Shown here: positions 27,447 to 35,929 of the stretch, one piece after another | Layout: the number at the start of each line of letters is the position of its first letter | How positions within the stretch are numbered: the first letter of the stretch is position 1 | IMG/VR virus record: IMGVR_UViG_3300042197_001545 | Span: 1-39,991 of that record | DNA from: a virus | Direction: 5' to 3' (one strand) | Length of the DNA: 39,991 nucleotides | Notes under the pieces: generated by a model | Databases searched by the model: none | The model's input: only the letters and a program-made list of their open reading frames with translations | What the model was told of the DNA's origin: nothing | Made by a program: the position numbers and the translations under genes

Positions 27447-28784
27447 ATGAATGTTCAACATTTAGTTAAAAAATGGGCACCAGTCCTTGATCACCCTGAA
27501 CTTGGAGCAATTAAGGATACACATAAAAGAGCAGTTGTTGCACAACTTCTTGAGAACCAAGAGTTCTCATGCCGTGAGAATTCTTCTGGCGGATATCAGG
27601 CACCAACATCTCTTCTAACAGAAGCCGCACCAACAAACAACTTTGGAGCTTCTTCTTCAGTAGCAGGCGATGGCGCAATCGACATTTATGATCCAGTGCT
27701 GATTAGCCTGGTTCGCCGTTCAATGCCAAATCTTATTGCTTATGATATTTGCGGCGTTCAGCCAATGACAGGTCCAACAGGGCTTATCTTTGCAATGCGT
27801 TCACGCTACACATCACAAAGCGGTTCAGAAGCACTCTTCGGCGAAGCAAATACTGCATTTCCAAATACTGCACAAGGCCAAACAGGTGCAACACCAGTTG
27901 CGGCTGACGTTGCTAACAACTACACAGTTGGTACAGGTCTAACAACTGCAGAAGCAGAAGCACTTGGTGACGGTGTTGGTCAAGCATTCCAAGAAATGGC
28001 ATTCAGCATTGAGAAAGTTTCTGTTGTTGCTCGTAGCCGTGCGCTAAAAGCAGAATACACAATGGAACTTGCACAAGACCTTAAAGCAGTTCACGGTCTT
28101 GACGCTGAACAAGAACTTGCAAACATTCTCTCTACAGAGATTCTTGCTGAAATCAATCGTGAAGTTGTTCGTCAAATCAATCGTACCGCTACATCAGGCG
28201 CACAAGAGAATGTGGCAGTTTCTGGCACATTCAACCTTGATGTTGATGCAAACGGTCGTTGGTCAGTTGAGAAGTTCAAAGGTTTAATGTTCCAACTTGA
28301 GCGTGAGTCTAATGCAATTGCAAAAGCAACACGCCGCGGTAAAGGTAACATTATGCTTTGCTCTTCTGATGTTGCTTCAGCACTTCAGATGGCAGGTGTT
28401 CTTGATTACACACCAGCACTTACAAACAATCTACAAGTTGATGACACAGGCAATACATTTGCTGGTGTTCTTAACGGTCGTATTCGTGTTTACATTGATC
28501 CATATTTTGCCGCTTCTTCAGGCGTTCACTACGCTACAATTGGCTACAAGGGAACTTCAGCATTTGACGCAGGTCTTTTCTACTGCCCATATGTTCCACT
28601 TCAAATGGTTCGTGCAGTTGGACAAGATACATTCCAACCAAAAATTGGCTTCAAGACACGTTACGGAATGGTTGCTAACCCATTTGCTTACACTGCAAAT
28701 GCTTCTCTTACAGCACCACTTGGTGACATTCAGATTGGTAATAACGTTTACTATCGTAAGATCGCTATTTCAAATCTCATGTAA
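27447..28784 (+). CDS. gp23: Major capsid protein gp23
   Basis: Main shell protein. The 445-residue sequence has a 59-residue N-terminal propeptide that ends in SLLTE, an (L/I)-x-E gp21 cleavage site, before AAPTNNFGASSS. The shell core includes YDPVLISLVRRSMPNLIAYD, ICGVQPMTGPTGLIFAMRSR, EMAFSIEKVSVVARSRALKA with EYTMELAQDLKAVHGLDAE, and a C-terminal KIGFKTRYGMVANPFAYT, all conserved in gp23. Own late promoter and AAAGGAGA ribosome site fit very high expression. Codons appear slightly richer in C and G than its neighbours, which is common for gp23. A strong terminator follows. Confidence 0.97.
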   Translation: MNVQHLVKKWAPVLDHPELGAIKDTHKRAVVAQLLENQEFSCRENSSGGYQAPTSLLTEAAPTNNFGASSSVAGDGAIDIYDPVLISLVRRSMPNLIAYDICGVQPMTGPTGLIFAMRSRYTSQSGSEALFGEANTAFPNTAQGQTGATPVAADVANNYTVGTGLTTAEAEALGDGVGQAFQEMAFSIEKVSVVARSRALKAEYTMELAQDLKAVHGLDAEQELANILSTEILAEINREVVRQINRTATSGAQENVAVSGTFNLDVDANGRWSVEKFKGLMFQLERESNAIAKATRRGKGNIMLCSSDVASALQMAGVLDYTPALTNNLQVDDTGNTFAGVLNGRIRVYIDPYFAASSGVHYATIGYKGTSAFDAGLFYCPYVPLQMVRAVGQDTFQPKIGFKTRYGMVANPFAYTANASLTAPLGDIQIGNNVYYRKIAISNLM

Positions 28785-28810
28785 GATTGAGCCGACACAG
28801 ATCGGACTTG

Positions 28811-28839
28811 AAAGAGGACACTTCGGTGTCCTCTTTTTT
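28811..28839 (+). terminator. Rho-independent terminator with UUCG tetraloop after gp23
   Basis: An 11-bp perfect stem (AAAGAGGACAC / GTGTCCTCTTT) closed by TTCG, followed by a T run. C(UUCG)G loops are unusually stable. Confidence 0.95.
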
Positions 28840-28845
28840 ATGGTG

Positions 28846-28853
28846 CATAAATA
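28846..28853 (+). promoter_or_regulatory. Near-consensus late promoter CATAAATA
   Basis: 7 of 8 match to TATAAATA, just past the gp23 terminator and 28 bases before the next start. Confidence 0.6.
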
Positions 28854-28881
28854 GATCATAAGACGCTTTAAGGATACATAT

Positions 28882-29400
28882 ATGACAACATTACAGACAG
28901 ACCCAGTCAACAAGAGTTTTCTTTCAAACAATAAATTTGAATTCTCTTTAGATAGAATTCCAAATTTTACATTTCTTGTTCAAAGTATCAATCTTCCATC
29001 AATCACATTGCAGTCAACACAAGTCAATTCCCCATTTACTGCATTGAAAGTACCAGGGAACATTATTGTATTCAATACAATGACAGTTACGTTTATGCTT
29101 GATGAAGACTTGAGATCGTGGTATGAAATCTATGATTGGATTACAAATCTTGGCAATCCAACTGGCTTTGACAAAAGAGGCAGACTTACTGGGGAACCAG
29201 GGTCAAACACAGACATCTATTCTGATGGGACTCTGCTGATCAAAACGAACTCAAACAATCCAAATTGGAAAGTTACCTTCACTGACATGTATCCAACAGA
29301 CATTGGAGAGATCCAGTTTTCTGCTACCGAATCTCAAGAGTTTCTCACATCCTCAGTTTCTTTTGACTATACATACTATGAGTTTGCAAAAGTAACTTGA
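28882..29400 (+). CDS. Tail-tube-fold protein, probable tail completion protein (gp3-like)
   Basis: A 172-residue protein with an AAGGA ribosome site. It has the tail-tube type pattern: NKFEFSLDRIPNFTFLVQSI, INLPSITLQSTQVNSPF, VPGNIIVFNTMTVTFMLDED and a central WYEIYDWITNLGNPTGF, ending in SVSFDYTYYEF. The order gp23 - this gene - uvsY matches T4-like cyanophages, in which the gene after 23 is annotated gp3 (tail tube terminator and sheath stabiliser). T4 gp3 is 176 residues. Family assignment is by pattern and synteny. A gp54-like tube initiator is the main alternative. Confidence 0.65.
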   Translation: MTTLQTDPVNKSFLSNNKFEFSLDRIPNFTFLVQSINLPSITLQSTQVNSPFTALKVPGNIIVFNTMTVTFMLDEDLRSWYEIYDWITNLGNPTGFDKRGRLTGEPGSNTDIYSDGTLLIKTNSNNPNWKVTFTDMYPTDIGEIQFSATESQEFLTSSVSFDYTYYEFAKVT

Positions 29401-29412
29401 TTGTGTTATAAT
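29384..29412 (+). promoter_or_regulatory. Sigma70-type promoter upstream of uvsY
   Basis: TTGCAA, a 17-base spacer and perfect TATAAT, overlapping the end of the tube-fold gene. It would give early or middle transcription of uvsY, uvsW and following genes. No late box lies here. Confidence 0.7.
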
Positions 29413-29441
29413 GATACAAAATGATATCGTGAGGATGGAAC

Positions 29442-29879
29442 ATGACTTTAGATCAACTAATGGAAGAGTGGCGCAAAGATTCGTCATTGGATTCAACTGA
29501 ACTTGGTAAAGAATCTTTGAGAATTCCAGAACTGCATAGCAAGTATCTTAAAATTTATTTTGAGGAACGAAGAAAGCACAAAGCACTTCAGTTTCAGTCA
29601 AAAGATTTATTTTTGAAAAAGTATGAATACTACAATGGTCGTATGTCGCAAGAAGAATTAGATGCTGAGAACTGGGAACCATTTCAAAAGCGTCTAATGA
29701 AAAATGAAATTGATATGTATCTTGAATCAGACAAAGACATTATAGCGAATAACATTCGCATTGTCAATCAACAAGAGAAATTAGATTTTCTTCAAGAAGT
29801 AATCAAGAACGTCAATCAAAGAAACTATCAGATATCCAACGCAATCAATTGGTCTAAATTTACGAATGGTATCCAATAA
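29442..29879 (+). CDS. uvsY: Recombination mediator UvsY
   Basis: Helps load UvsX recombinase onto SSB-coated single-stranded DNA. The 145-residue sequence shows the T4-like UvsY pattern: LMEEWRKDSSLDSTELGKES with LRIPELHSKYLKIYFEER, then LQFQSKDLFLKKYEYYNGRM and the C-terminal IVNQQEKLDFLQEVIKNVNQ helix. T4 UvsY is 137 residues. It has a GAGGA ribosome site and a perfect -10 box 30 bases upstream. The end overlaps uvsW by 14 bases. Confidence 0.93.
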   Translation: MTLDQLMEEWRKDSSLDSTELGKESLRIPELHSKYLKIYFEERRKHKALQFQSKDLFLKKYEYYNGRMSQEELDAENWEPFQKRLMKNEIDMYLESDKDIIANNIRIVNQQEKLDFLQEVIKNVNQRNYQISNAINWSKFTNGIQ

Positions 29880-31317
29880 ATTATTTGTTCACAAAATAAA
29901 TGAAGTATATCTGAGATGCGAATGCGACTCTGGCATTGCTATGGAACTCAGTGAGTACTTTACGTTTTTTGTGCCAGGGTATAAATTTATGCCTGCTTTC
30001 AAAAATAAAATTTTTGATGGTAAGATTCGTCTATTCAATCGTCAGAGCAATACACTTTACATTGGGCTTCTTGCATATCTACAATCATTCTGCCATGAGC
30101 GAGACTATGAACTAGAAATTTCAAAAGAACTTTCAACTACTGAGAATTTCTCGTTAGTTGAAGCAAAAGAATTTGCAGATACACTTGGTTTTCCATTTGA
30201 AGCGAGAGATTATCAAATACAAGCATTCACACATTGCGTAAGAAACAATCGTGCATTGCTACTTTCTCCAACTGCATCGGGTAAATCACTCATCATTTAT
30301 TTGTTGACAAGATGGTACAATGTAAAGACACTTATCATTGTTCCTACAATATCTCTTGTTGCACAATTGCAAAAAGATTTCAAAGACTATGGATTTGATA
30401 GCGATAAATATGTACATCAAATTATGGCTGGTGCTGATAAACACACGAAATCACAAATTGTGATTTCAACTTGGCAATCAATTTACAAGATGCCAAAGAA
30501 TTGGTTTGATCAGTTTGATTTAGTAATTGGTGATGAAGCACATTTGTTTAAAGCAAAGTCTCTGACATCTATACTGACAAGCCTGACTGATTGTAAGTAC
30601 AGATTTGGACTTACAGGAACACTTGATGGAACACAGACACACAAGTTAGTGCTTGAAGGGTTGTTTGGTACAGTTAAAAAGATTGTAACAACAAAAGAAT
30701 TGATGGAGTCAAATCAGCTTGCAAATTTAAAAATTAAAGCATTGATTCTCAAACACAGTGATGTAATTTGTTTTCAAAATAAAAATTTAAAGTATCAAGA
30801 TGAGATCAAATATTTAATTGGATGTACTTCAAGAAATAGATTCATTCGGAACTTAGCGGTAAGTCTGAAAGGGAATACACTTTTACTTTATCAATTTGTT
30901 GACAAACATGGGAAAGTCCTGTATGATATGCTTGAGAACGAAGAACGTCCTGTCTTCTTTATTCATGGTGGTGTTGATGTGGATGATCGTGAGAACGTCA
31001 GAAGAATTACCGAAGAAGAAAATAATGCCATCATCGTTGCATCGTATGGCACCTTTAGTACAGGAATTAACATTCGTAATCTTCACAATATTATTTTTGC
31101 TTCTCCTTCTAAATCCAAAATTCGTACTCTTCAATCTATTGGGCGTGGTTTAAGAATAGGAAGCAATAAAGAATCTGCAACATTGTTTGATATAGCAGAT
31201 GATATGTCGTATAAGAGTAGAAAGAATTTTACGTTAGATCATTTTATGGAGCGTATGAAAATATATAACGATGAGAAGTTTGAGTATAAAATTTATACAA
31301 TCAATTTAAAGGAATAA
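29866..31317 (+). CDS. uvsW: RNA-DNA and recombination helicase UvsW
   Basis: Superfamily 2 helicase that branch-migrates recombination intermediates, unwinds R-loops and shuts off origin replication in T4. An N-terminal ~100-residue domain (VPGYKFMPAFKNKIFDGKIR) is followed by the helicase core: Q-like RDYQIQAF (114-121), Walker A SPTASGKS (134-141), DEAH box at 223-226, STW at 201-203, LTGTLDG, and motif VI SIGRGLRIG near residue 425. Length is 483, close to T4. The start ATG lies inside the end of uvsY, suggesting coupling. Confidence 0.95.
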   Translation: MVSNKLFVHKINEVYLRCECDSGIAMELSEYFTFFVPGYKFMPAFKNKIFDGKIRLFNRQSNTLYIGLLAYLQSFCHERDYELEISKELSTTENFSLVEAKEFADTLGFPFEARDYQIQAFTHCVRNNRALLLSPTASGKSLIIYLLTRWYNVKTLIIVPTISLVAQLQKDFKDYGFDSDKYVHQIMAGADKHTKSQIVISTWQSIYKMPKNWFDQFDLVIGDEAHLFKAKSLTSILTSLTDCKYRFGLTGTLDGTQTHKLVLEGLFGTVKKIVTTKELMESNQLANLKIKALILKHSDVICFQNKNLKYQDEIKYLIGCTSRNRFIRNLAVSLKGNTLLLYQFVDKHGKVLYDMLENEERPVFFIHGGVDVDDRENVRRITEEENNAIIVASYGTFSTGINIRNLHNIIFASPSKSKIRTLQSIGRGLRIGSNKESATLFDIADDMSYKSRKNFTLDHFMERMKIYNDEKFEYKIYTINLKE

Positions 31318-31319
31318 AT

Positions 31320-31712
31320 ATGCATTGTAAAGTACTTAAACTTGCAACAGGAGAAACCATCATTGGTTCAGTTGAAACTGAAGGTGCTACTTATGTTGAT
31401 GTTCATCGTCCAATTAAAATTCTAATTGCTCCTAGAGGAGAAGAAACATTTAATGTGGTTATGATCAAGTGGGACCCTACAGTTGATTTCAATTTGCCTG
31501 TAAGAGTGTTTAAGTCTTCAATTGTATCTGTTGCAGAGCCAGCAAATGAGTTTAGAAAGTCGTACTTGGAAATCTATGAAGATTATGATCAAAAGACTTC
31601 TTCAAAGAATAAAGAAGAAGATTTAGAATTGAATACTGTGGATGATCTATCAGCAGAACTTGAGAAGTTAGTTTCAATGATGAAAAATTCTTCAAATACT
31701 ACTTATCATTGA
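31320..31712 (+). CDS. Conserved phage protein with possible Sm-like N-terminal fold, function unknown
   Basis: A 130-residue protein with an AAGGAA ribosome site three bases after uvsW. Residues 1-80 are beta-rich (VLKLATGETIIGSVETEG; VDVHRPIKILIAPRG; NVVMIKWDPTVDFNLPVRVF), a pattern like small Sm/Hfq-type barrels, found between uvsW and 55 in T4-like phages of aquatic bacteria. The C-terminus is acidic and helical. No catalytic residues are seen. The Sm-like suggestion is from strand pattern only. Location suggests a role linked to recombination or late transcription. Confidence 0.55.
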   Translation: MHCKVLKLATGETIIGSVETEGATYVDVHRPIKILIAPRGEETFNVVMIKWDPTVDFNLPVRVFKSSIVSVAEPANEFRKSYLEIYEDYDQKTSSKNKEEDLELNTVDDLSAELEKLVSMMKNSSNTTYH

Positions 31713-31775
31713 TCATCTCTCACACAGTCATTCTACATTGTTGTCAAGCGTTTGTCAATTCAAAGTGAGGTAAAT

Positions 31776-32378
31776 ATGAGCAATTCAAAAAATAAACATT
31801 ATGTGGACAATACAAAATTTTTGGAAGAGATGAAGTCATTTCGGCTTGCAGTGCTTGAAGCCAAAGAGATGAACAAAGAGCGTCCAAGAGTGCCAAACTA
31901 CATTGGCGATTGTCTCTTCAAGATTGCAACACATCTAGCACGAAAGCCTAATTTTTCCAATTATACATTCAAAGAAGATATGGTATCTGATGGTGTGGAA
32001 AATTGCCTTCTCTACATTGACAACTTTGATCCAGACAAATCGCAGAATCCATTTGCGTATTTCACACAGATCATCTACTATGCTTTTCTTCGGCGCATTC
32101 AAAAAGAAAAGAAGCATTTATACATCAAGTACAAGAGCATGGAAAACGAAGTCATCAACTCACTCATTGAAAACAATGGGGAAGAATTTGTCATGACACA
32201 TTTGAATGGAGCAATGCATGACTCTTACAGTGAAGAATTCATTCGTGACTTCATTGAGACTTTTGAAGACAACAAAAAGAATCGGATTGTCAAAACAAAA
32301 AAGATTAAGAAGTCCAAAAACAATTTAGAAACATTTATGGAGAGTGATGATGCAGACACCCATGCCAGTTCAGCTTGA
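31776..32378 (+). CDS. gp55: Late-transcription sigma factor gp55
   Basis: Sigma subunit that directs host RNA polymerase to TATAAATA late promoters. The frame is open back to a TTG at 31752, but ATG 31776 has a GTGAGG ribosome site 5 bases upstream. The 200-residue product contains the region 2-like stretch FKEDMVSDGVENCLLYIDNF with DPDKSQNPFAYFTQIIYYAF and LRRIQKEKKHLYIKYK, which is highly typical of gp55. T4 gp55 is 185 residues. The C-terminal tail is Lys-rich, then acidic. It overlaps the next small gene. The nine exact late boxes in this window are its expected targets. Confidence 0.92.
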   Translation: MSNSKNKHYVDNTKFLEEMKSFRLAVLEAKEMNKERPRVPNYIGDCLFKIATHLARKPNFSNYTFKEDMVSDGVENCLLYIDNFDPDKSQNPFAYFTQIIYYAFLRRIQKEKKHLYIKYKSMENEVINSLIENNGEEFVMTHLNGAMHDSYSEEFIRDFIETFEDNKKNRIVKTKKIKKSKNNLETFMESDDADTHASSA

Positions 32379-32514
32379 ACATTGGATTCAAATTGTAAAC
32401 AATCGTAAGTCGCCATATGATTTACGTCAGAATGCTATCTTGCATTTGAAAAACATTCGTGATACAATTGATAAATCTTTAAAAACTACTTACGACAAAA
32501 ATACAAAACGATGA
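32350..32514 (+). CDS. Small 54-residue protein between gp55 and gp47
   Basis: A short gene starting inside the gp55 end. ATG 32350 has GGAGAG five bases upstream (an adjacent ATG at 32347 is too close to it). It ends in an ATGA overlap with gp47, so it would be coupled to both neighbours and fills the only gap in this tight gene string. The product (HWIQIVNNRKSPYDLRQNAI, then LHLKNIRDTID) is helical and basic. No known domain is recognised. Coding confidence comes from the ribosome site, stop-start overlaps and absence of other content. Confidence 0.6.
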   Translation: MQTPMPVQLEHWIQIVNNRKSPYDLRQNAILHLKNIRDTIDKSLKTTYDKNTKR

Positions 32515-33581
32515 GAATTTGTTTACTTGGCGACACACACTTTGGTATTCGTGGAGACTCAAAAGTTTTCCATGAGTACTACGAAAAATTTTACTCTGAG
32601 ACATTCTTTCCAATCTTAGAGGAAAAAGGTGTACGCACAATCATTCAACTTGGCGATCTTTTTGATCGGCGTAAGTATGTAAACTTCTTTACACTGACTG
32701 AAAGTAGAAGATACTTCTTTGATCAGTGTGCAAAGAGAGGGATCACACTTCATGCATTGATTGGAAATCATGATATCTTTTGGCGTGAAAGTCTTGATGT
32801 GAATTCCCCAGACTTATTGCTCAAAGACTATAACAACATTCATCTTTGGTCAAAGCCAGGTACGTTAGAGATTGATGGGATTAAATTTGATATGATTCCA
32901 TGGATATGCAAAGAGAATGAACAAGAAGTCTTTGAATTCATAAAGAACTCTTCTTCTCCAATTTGTCTTGGTCACTTTGAACTTGCTGGATTTCCTCTCA
33001 TGCGTGGAGTAGAATCTCATGATGGAATTGACTGTAAGTTTTTGTCCAGTTATAATCATGTCTACAGTGGTCACTTTCATACACGGTCGCAGAATGACAA
33101 TGTAACTTACATTGGAACTCCATACGAACTCTTCTGGTCTGACTACAAAGATCCAAAAGTATTTGGTATCATAGACACAGAGAATTTAAAGATTGACTAT
33201 GTACAGAATCCACATCGCATGTTTTACAAGATCAATTATGATGATGCAAAACTAATGATGGAAGACATTCTAGCAATTCCATATGAGAAGTATACAAATG
33301 CTTATGTGAAAGTGGTTGTACTGAACAAGCAGAACCCATATCTGTTTGATCGCATGTTGGATGGATTGTACAAAATAAATCCTGTTGATGTAACAATTGT
33401 TGAAGACTTTACGGTTGCGGAAGAAACAACGGAAGAAATTGTTGATCAGGCTCAAGACACAATAACGATTCTATCTAATTACATTGACAGTCAGACACTA
33501 AATATTTCAGACACGAATCGCTTAAAAACTTTGATGCGTGAACTTTATGTAGAATCACTATCTCGGGAGAAAATAGAATGA
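32511..33581 (+). CDS. gp47: Recombination endonuclease subunit gp47 (Mre11/SbcD-like)
   Basis: Metallo-phosphoesterase nuclease that pairs with gp46 to process DNA ends for recombination. Motifs appear in order: GDTHFG (D8, H10), QLGDLFDRRK (D49), ALIGNHDIFW (N86, H87, D88), and SGHFHTRS in the third quarter. Length is 356 against 339 in T4. The C-terminal part (residues ~230-356) is acidic and helical and likely contacts gp46. Starts overlap at both ends (ATGA with the small gene before and with the oxygenase after). Confidence 0.95.
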   Translation: MRICLLGDTHFGIRGDSKVFHEYYEKFYSETFFPILEEKGVRTIIQLGDLFDRRKYVNFFTLTESRRYFFDQCAKRGITLHALIGNHDIFWRESLDVNSPDLLLKDYNNIHLWSKPGTLEIDGIKFDMIPWICKENEQEVFEFIKNSSSPICLGHFELAGFPLMRGVESHDGIDCKFLSSYNHVYSGHFHTRSQNDNVTYIGTPYELFWSDYKDPKVFGIIDTENLKIDYVQNPHRMFYKINYDDAKLMMEDILAIPYEKYTNAYVKVVVLNKQNPYLFDRMLDGLYKINPVDVTIVEDFTVAEETTEEIVDQAQDTITILSNYIDSQTLNISDTNRLKTLMRELYVESLSREKIE

Positions 33582-34210
33582 ACTATAAAAATATAACTAA
33601 TAATACGAGAGAAAGAAGATTTATAACTTATCCGTTTTGTTATTGGGACAATGCATTTTCTTCTGAAGAAATAGATAGAATGTGCAATCATGTAATTTAT
33701 GACATTGATAATATTCAAGATGGTACTGTCTTTAGTCAAAGAGAATCTCAATCCGCTCAAGGTAGAAAATCTAAAGTAAATTTTTTTTATAAGAACGAAA
33801 ATACAGAATGGTTTTTCAACAAGTTAAATTATTACATTAATGAATTAAACAATAATTATTACAATTTTGATATTAATGGATATGATGCAATTCAATATAC
33901 AGAGTATCACTCTTCAGTGTTAGGAAAATATGACTGGCATATGGACACTTTTATATCTGATCAAATTCCAGAAAATGAAATTGATACGAGAAAACTTTCT
34001 GCAATTGTTTTGGCTAGTGAACCTGGAAAAGATTTTACTGGTGGTGATTTTCAATTAAATATTGGGTCAGAACAAAATCCAGCATCTATTCTAATGCATA
34101 AAGGAAAATTAATTATATTTCCCTCATTTTTAATTCATAGAGTAACACCAGTAACTCAAGGAATTAGAAAATCTTTTGTTGTGTGGGTAACTGGTCCTAA
34201 ATTTAGATAA
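33578..34210 (+). CDS. 2-oxoglutarate/Fe(II) oxygenase (prolyl-hydroxylase-like)
   Basis: Non-haem iron oxygenase of the P4H/PKHD type. The HxD pair is H121 and D123 in GKYDWHMDTF, the distal His is H187 in FPSFLIHRVTPV, and the 2-oxoglutarate-binding Arg is R197 in GIRKSFVVW. GGDFQLNIG before the distal His is also typical. Length is 210, a single catalytic domain. It lies between genes 47 and 46 and overlaps gp47 by four bases, as seen in some cyanophage-like genomes. Substrate unknown: protein residue or nucleic acid base are both possible. It has more A/T-rich codons than its neighbours, which may indicate independent acquisition. Confidence 0.85.
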   Translation: MNYKNITNNTRERRFITYPFCYWDNAFSSEEIDRMCNHVIYDIDNIQDGTVFSQRESQSAQGRKSKVNFFYKNENTEWFFNKLNYYINELNNNYYNFDINGYDAIQYTEYHSSVLGKYDWHMDTFISDQIPENEIDTRKLSAIVLASEPGKDFTGGDFQLNIGSEQNPASILMHKGKLIIFPSFLIHRVTPVTQGIRKSFVVWVTGPKFR

Positions 34211-34216
34211 TTTTTT

Positions 34217-35929
34217 ATGATTATATTTCGTAAGTTGCGATGGAAAAATTTTCTTTCCACAGGAAATTCTTTTACTGAAATTTCACTTGATCAAAACAAC
34301 ACAACACTTGTGATCGGGTCAAATGGATCAGGCAAATCTACAATGCTTGATGCTTTGTGCTTTGTGCTTTTTGGGAAAGCATTTCGTAACATTAACAAAC
34401 CGCAATTAATCAATACTATCAACAGTAGAGATTGTATTGTTGAAATTGAATTTGATACAGGTAACAAAAAATATAAACTTATTCGTGGATTAAAACCAAA
34501 CATCTTTGAAATTTATTGTGATGGTAATCTTGTTCAACAAGACGCTGCCGTTCGTGACTATCAAGAACATCTAGAAAAATTTATACTTAAACTTAACTAC
34601 AAGTCATTTACACAAATTGTAGTTCTTGGCTCTGCATCGTTTACTCCATTCATGCAATTGTCTGCATCTGATCGCCGTGCAATCATTGAAGACTTGTTGG
34701 ACATTGAAATCTTTTCTCGCATGAATGTTGTTCTTAAAGAAAAATATTCAATTCTTAAAGATGACTACACAAACACAAAGTATGAATACGATATAAAGAA
34801 AGAAAAAATTCAATATCAAATTCAATTCATTGATTCGTTGAAGAAAGACACTGACGCAAAGATTGAAGCACAGAAATTAGAGATTGCAAATTGCGAGATT
34901 TCATATGCAAAAAGCAACACAAAATGTAATCTTTTGCATACGGAAATTTCTACACTCCGAGAAAAAGTTGCAGACAAAGATAAAATCAAAAACAAATTAA
35001 TTAAGTATGACGGCATTCGTACTTCATTGAAAAAGACGTTGACTAAGGTTGAAACTGATTTAGAATTTTATCATGATAACTCTGACTGCCCAACATGCAA
35101 GCAAGCCATTGGCGATGAGTTCAAAACACACATTACTGATGAACGCAATAAAAAGAAAAGCGAAGTTGAAACTGCGCTTGATCAGTTAGAAAATGAATAC
35201 AAAAAACTTCTTGAAAAAACAGTAGAGATCAAAACACTTTTGGTTGAGATTGATGAAAAGAATTCTCTATTGACTACTGAACAGAGCGAAATGCTTGTAT
35301 GCCAAAGACAGATCACTACTCTCAAAGCAGAAATTGATCGTCTGTCTGGTAAGCATGAAAATGTTGAAGCAGAAGAATCAAAATTGAAAACACTGAATGA
35401 TGAATTGAAAGAGTTGGAAAAAACAATGAAGTCTATTTCGGAAGAGAAACTTTACTTTGAAACTGCTGGTACATTGCTGAAAGATACTGGTATCAAGACA
35501 AAGATCGTGAAGCAATACATTCCAGTCATCAACAAGTTGGTAAACAAGTATTTGGCATCTCTTGACTTTTTTGTGAATTTTACTCTTGACGAATCGTTCA
35601 AAGAAAGTATAAAATCTAGACATCGGGATGACTTTACTTACGCATCGTTTTCGGAAGGTGAAAAGCAAAGAATTGATATGGCATTGATGTTGACTTGGCG
35701 TGCAGTATCCAAGTTGAAGAATTCTTCCAATACCAATCTACTCATACTTGATGAAATCTTTGACTCATCATTGGATGCAAATGGCACTGAAGAATTGATG
35801 AAGATACTAAATATGCTTGAGGGAGCAAATCTGTTTGTCATATCTCACAAAGGTGATGTGCTACAAGATAAGTTTTCTCATGTGATACGTTTTGAGAAAG
35901 TGAATAATTTTTCTAGGATAGCAAAATGA
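34217..35929 (+). CDS. gp46: Recombination endonuclease subunit gp46 (Rad50/SbcC-like)
   Basis: ABC-type ATPase partner of gp47. Walker A is GSNGSGKST (34-42). Long coiled-coil arms (residues ~170-420) meet at a zinc hook CPTC (C291, C294). The signature FSEGEKQRIDMALMLTWR and Walker B LLILDEIFDSSLD near residues 510-525 complete the ATPase head. An H-loop-like VISHKGD follows. Length 570 is close to T4 gp46 (560). A weak ribosome site follows the oxygenase gene by 6 bases. The end overlaps the deformylase gene by four bases. Confidence 0.96.
   Translation: MIIFRKLRWKNFLSTGNSFTEISLDQNNTTLVIGSNGSGKSTMLDALCFVLFGKAFRNINKPQLINTINSRDCIVEIEFDTGNKKYKLIRGLKPNIFEIYCDGNLVQQDAAVRDYQEHLEKFILKLNYKSFTQIVVLGSASFTPFMQLSASDRRAIIEDLLDIEIFSRMNVVLKEKYSILKDDYTNTKYEYDIKKEKIQYQIQFIDSLKKDTDAKIEAQKLEIANCEISYAKSNTKCNLLHTEISTLREKVADKDKIKNKLIKYDGIRTSLKKTLTKVETDLEFYHDNSDCPTCKQAIGDEFKTHITDERNKKKSEVETALDQLENEYKKLLEKTVEIKTLLVEIDEKNSLLTTEQSEMLVCQRQITTLKAEIDRLSGKHENVEAEESKLKTLNDELKELEKTMKSISEEKLYFETAGTLLKDTGIKTKIVKQYIPVINKLVNKYLASLDFFVNFTLDESFKESIKSRHRDDFTYASFSEGEKQRIDMALMLTWRAVSKLKNSSNTNLLILDEIFDSSLDANGTEELMKILNMLEGANLFVISHKGDVLQDKFSHVIRFEKVNNFSRIAK

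Noticed and set aside
31312-31319. AATAAATA before the 31320 gene as a late promoter
   Set aside because: It touches the start codon and overlaps the ribosome site and uvsW stop, so it is a chance match.
31752-31754. TTG 31752 as start of gp55
   Set aside because: ATG 31776 in the same frame has a proper GTGAGG ribosome site, and the extra eight residues are not part of known gp55.
31713-31775. Sigma70 promoter in the gap before gp55
   Set aside because: The best pair (TTGATC, 19-base gap, TACATT) is weak in both boxes and spacing.
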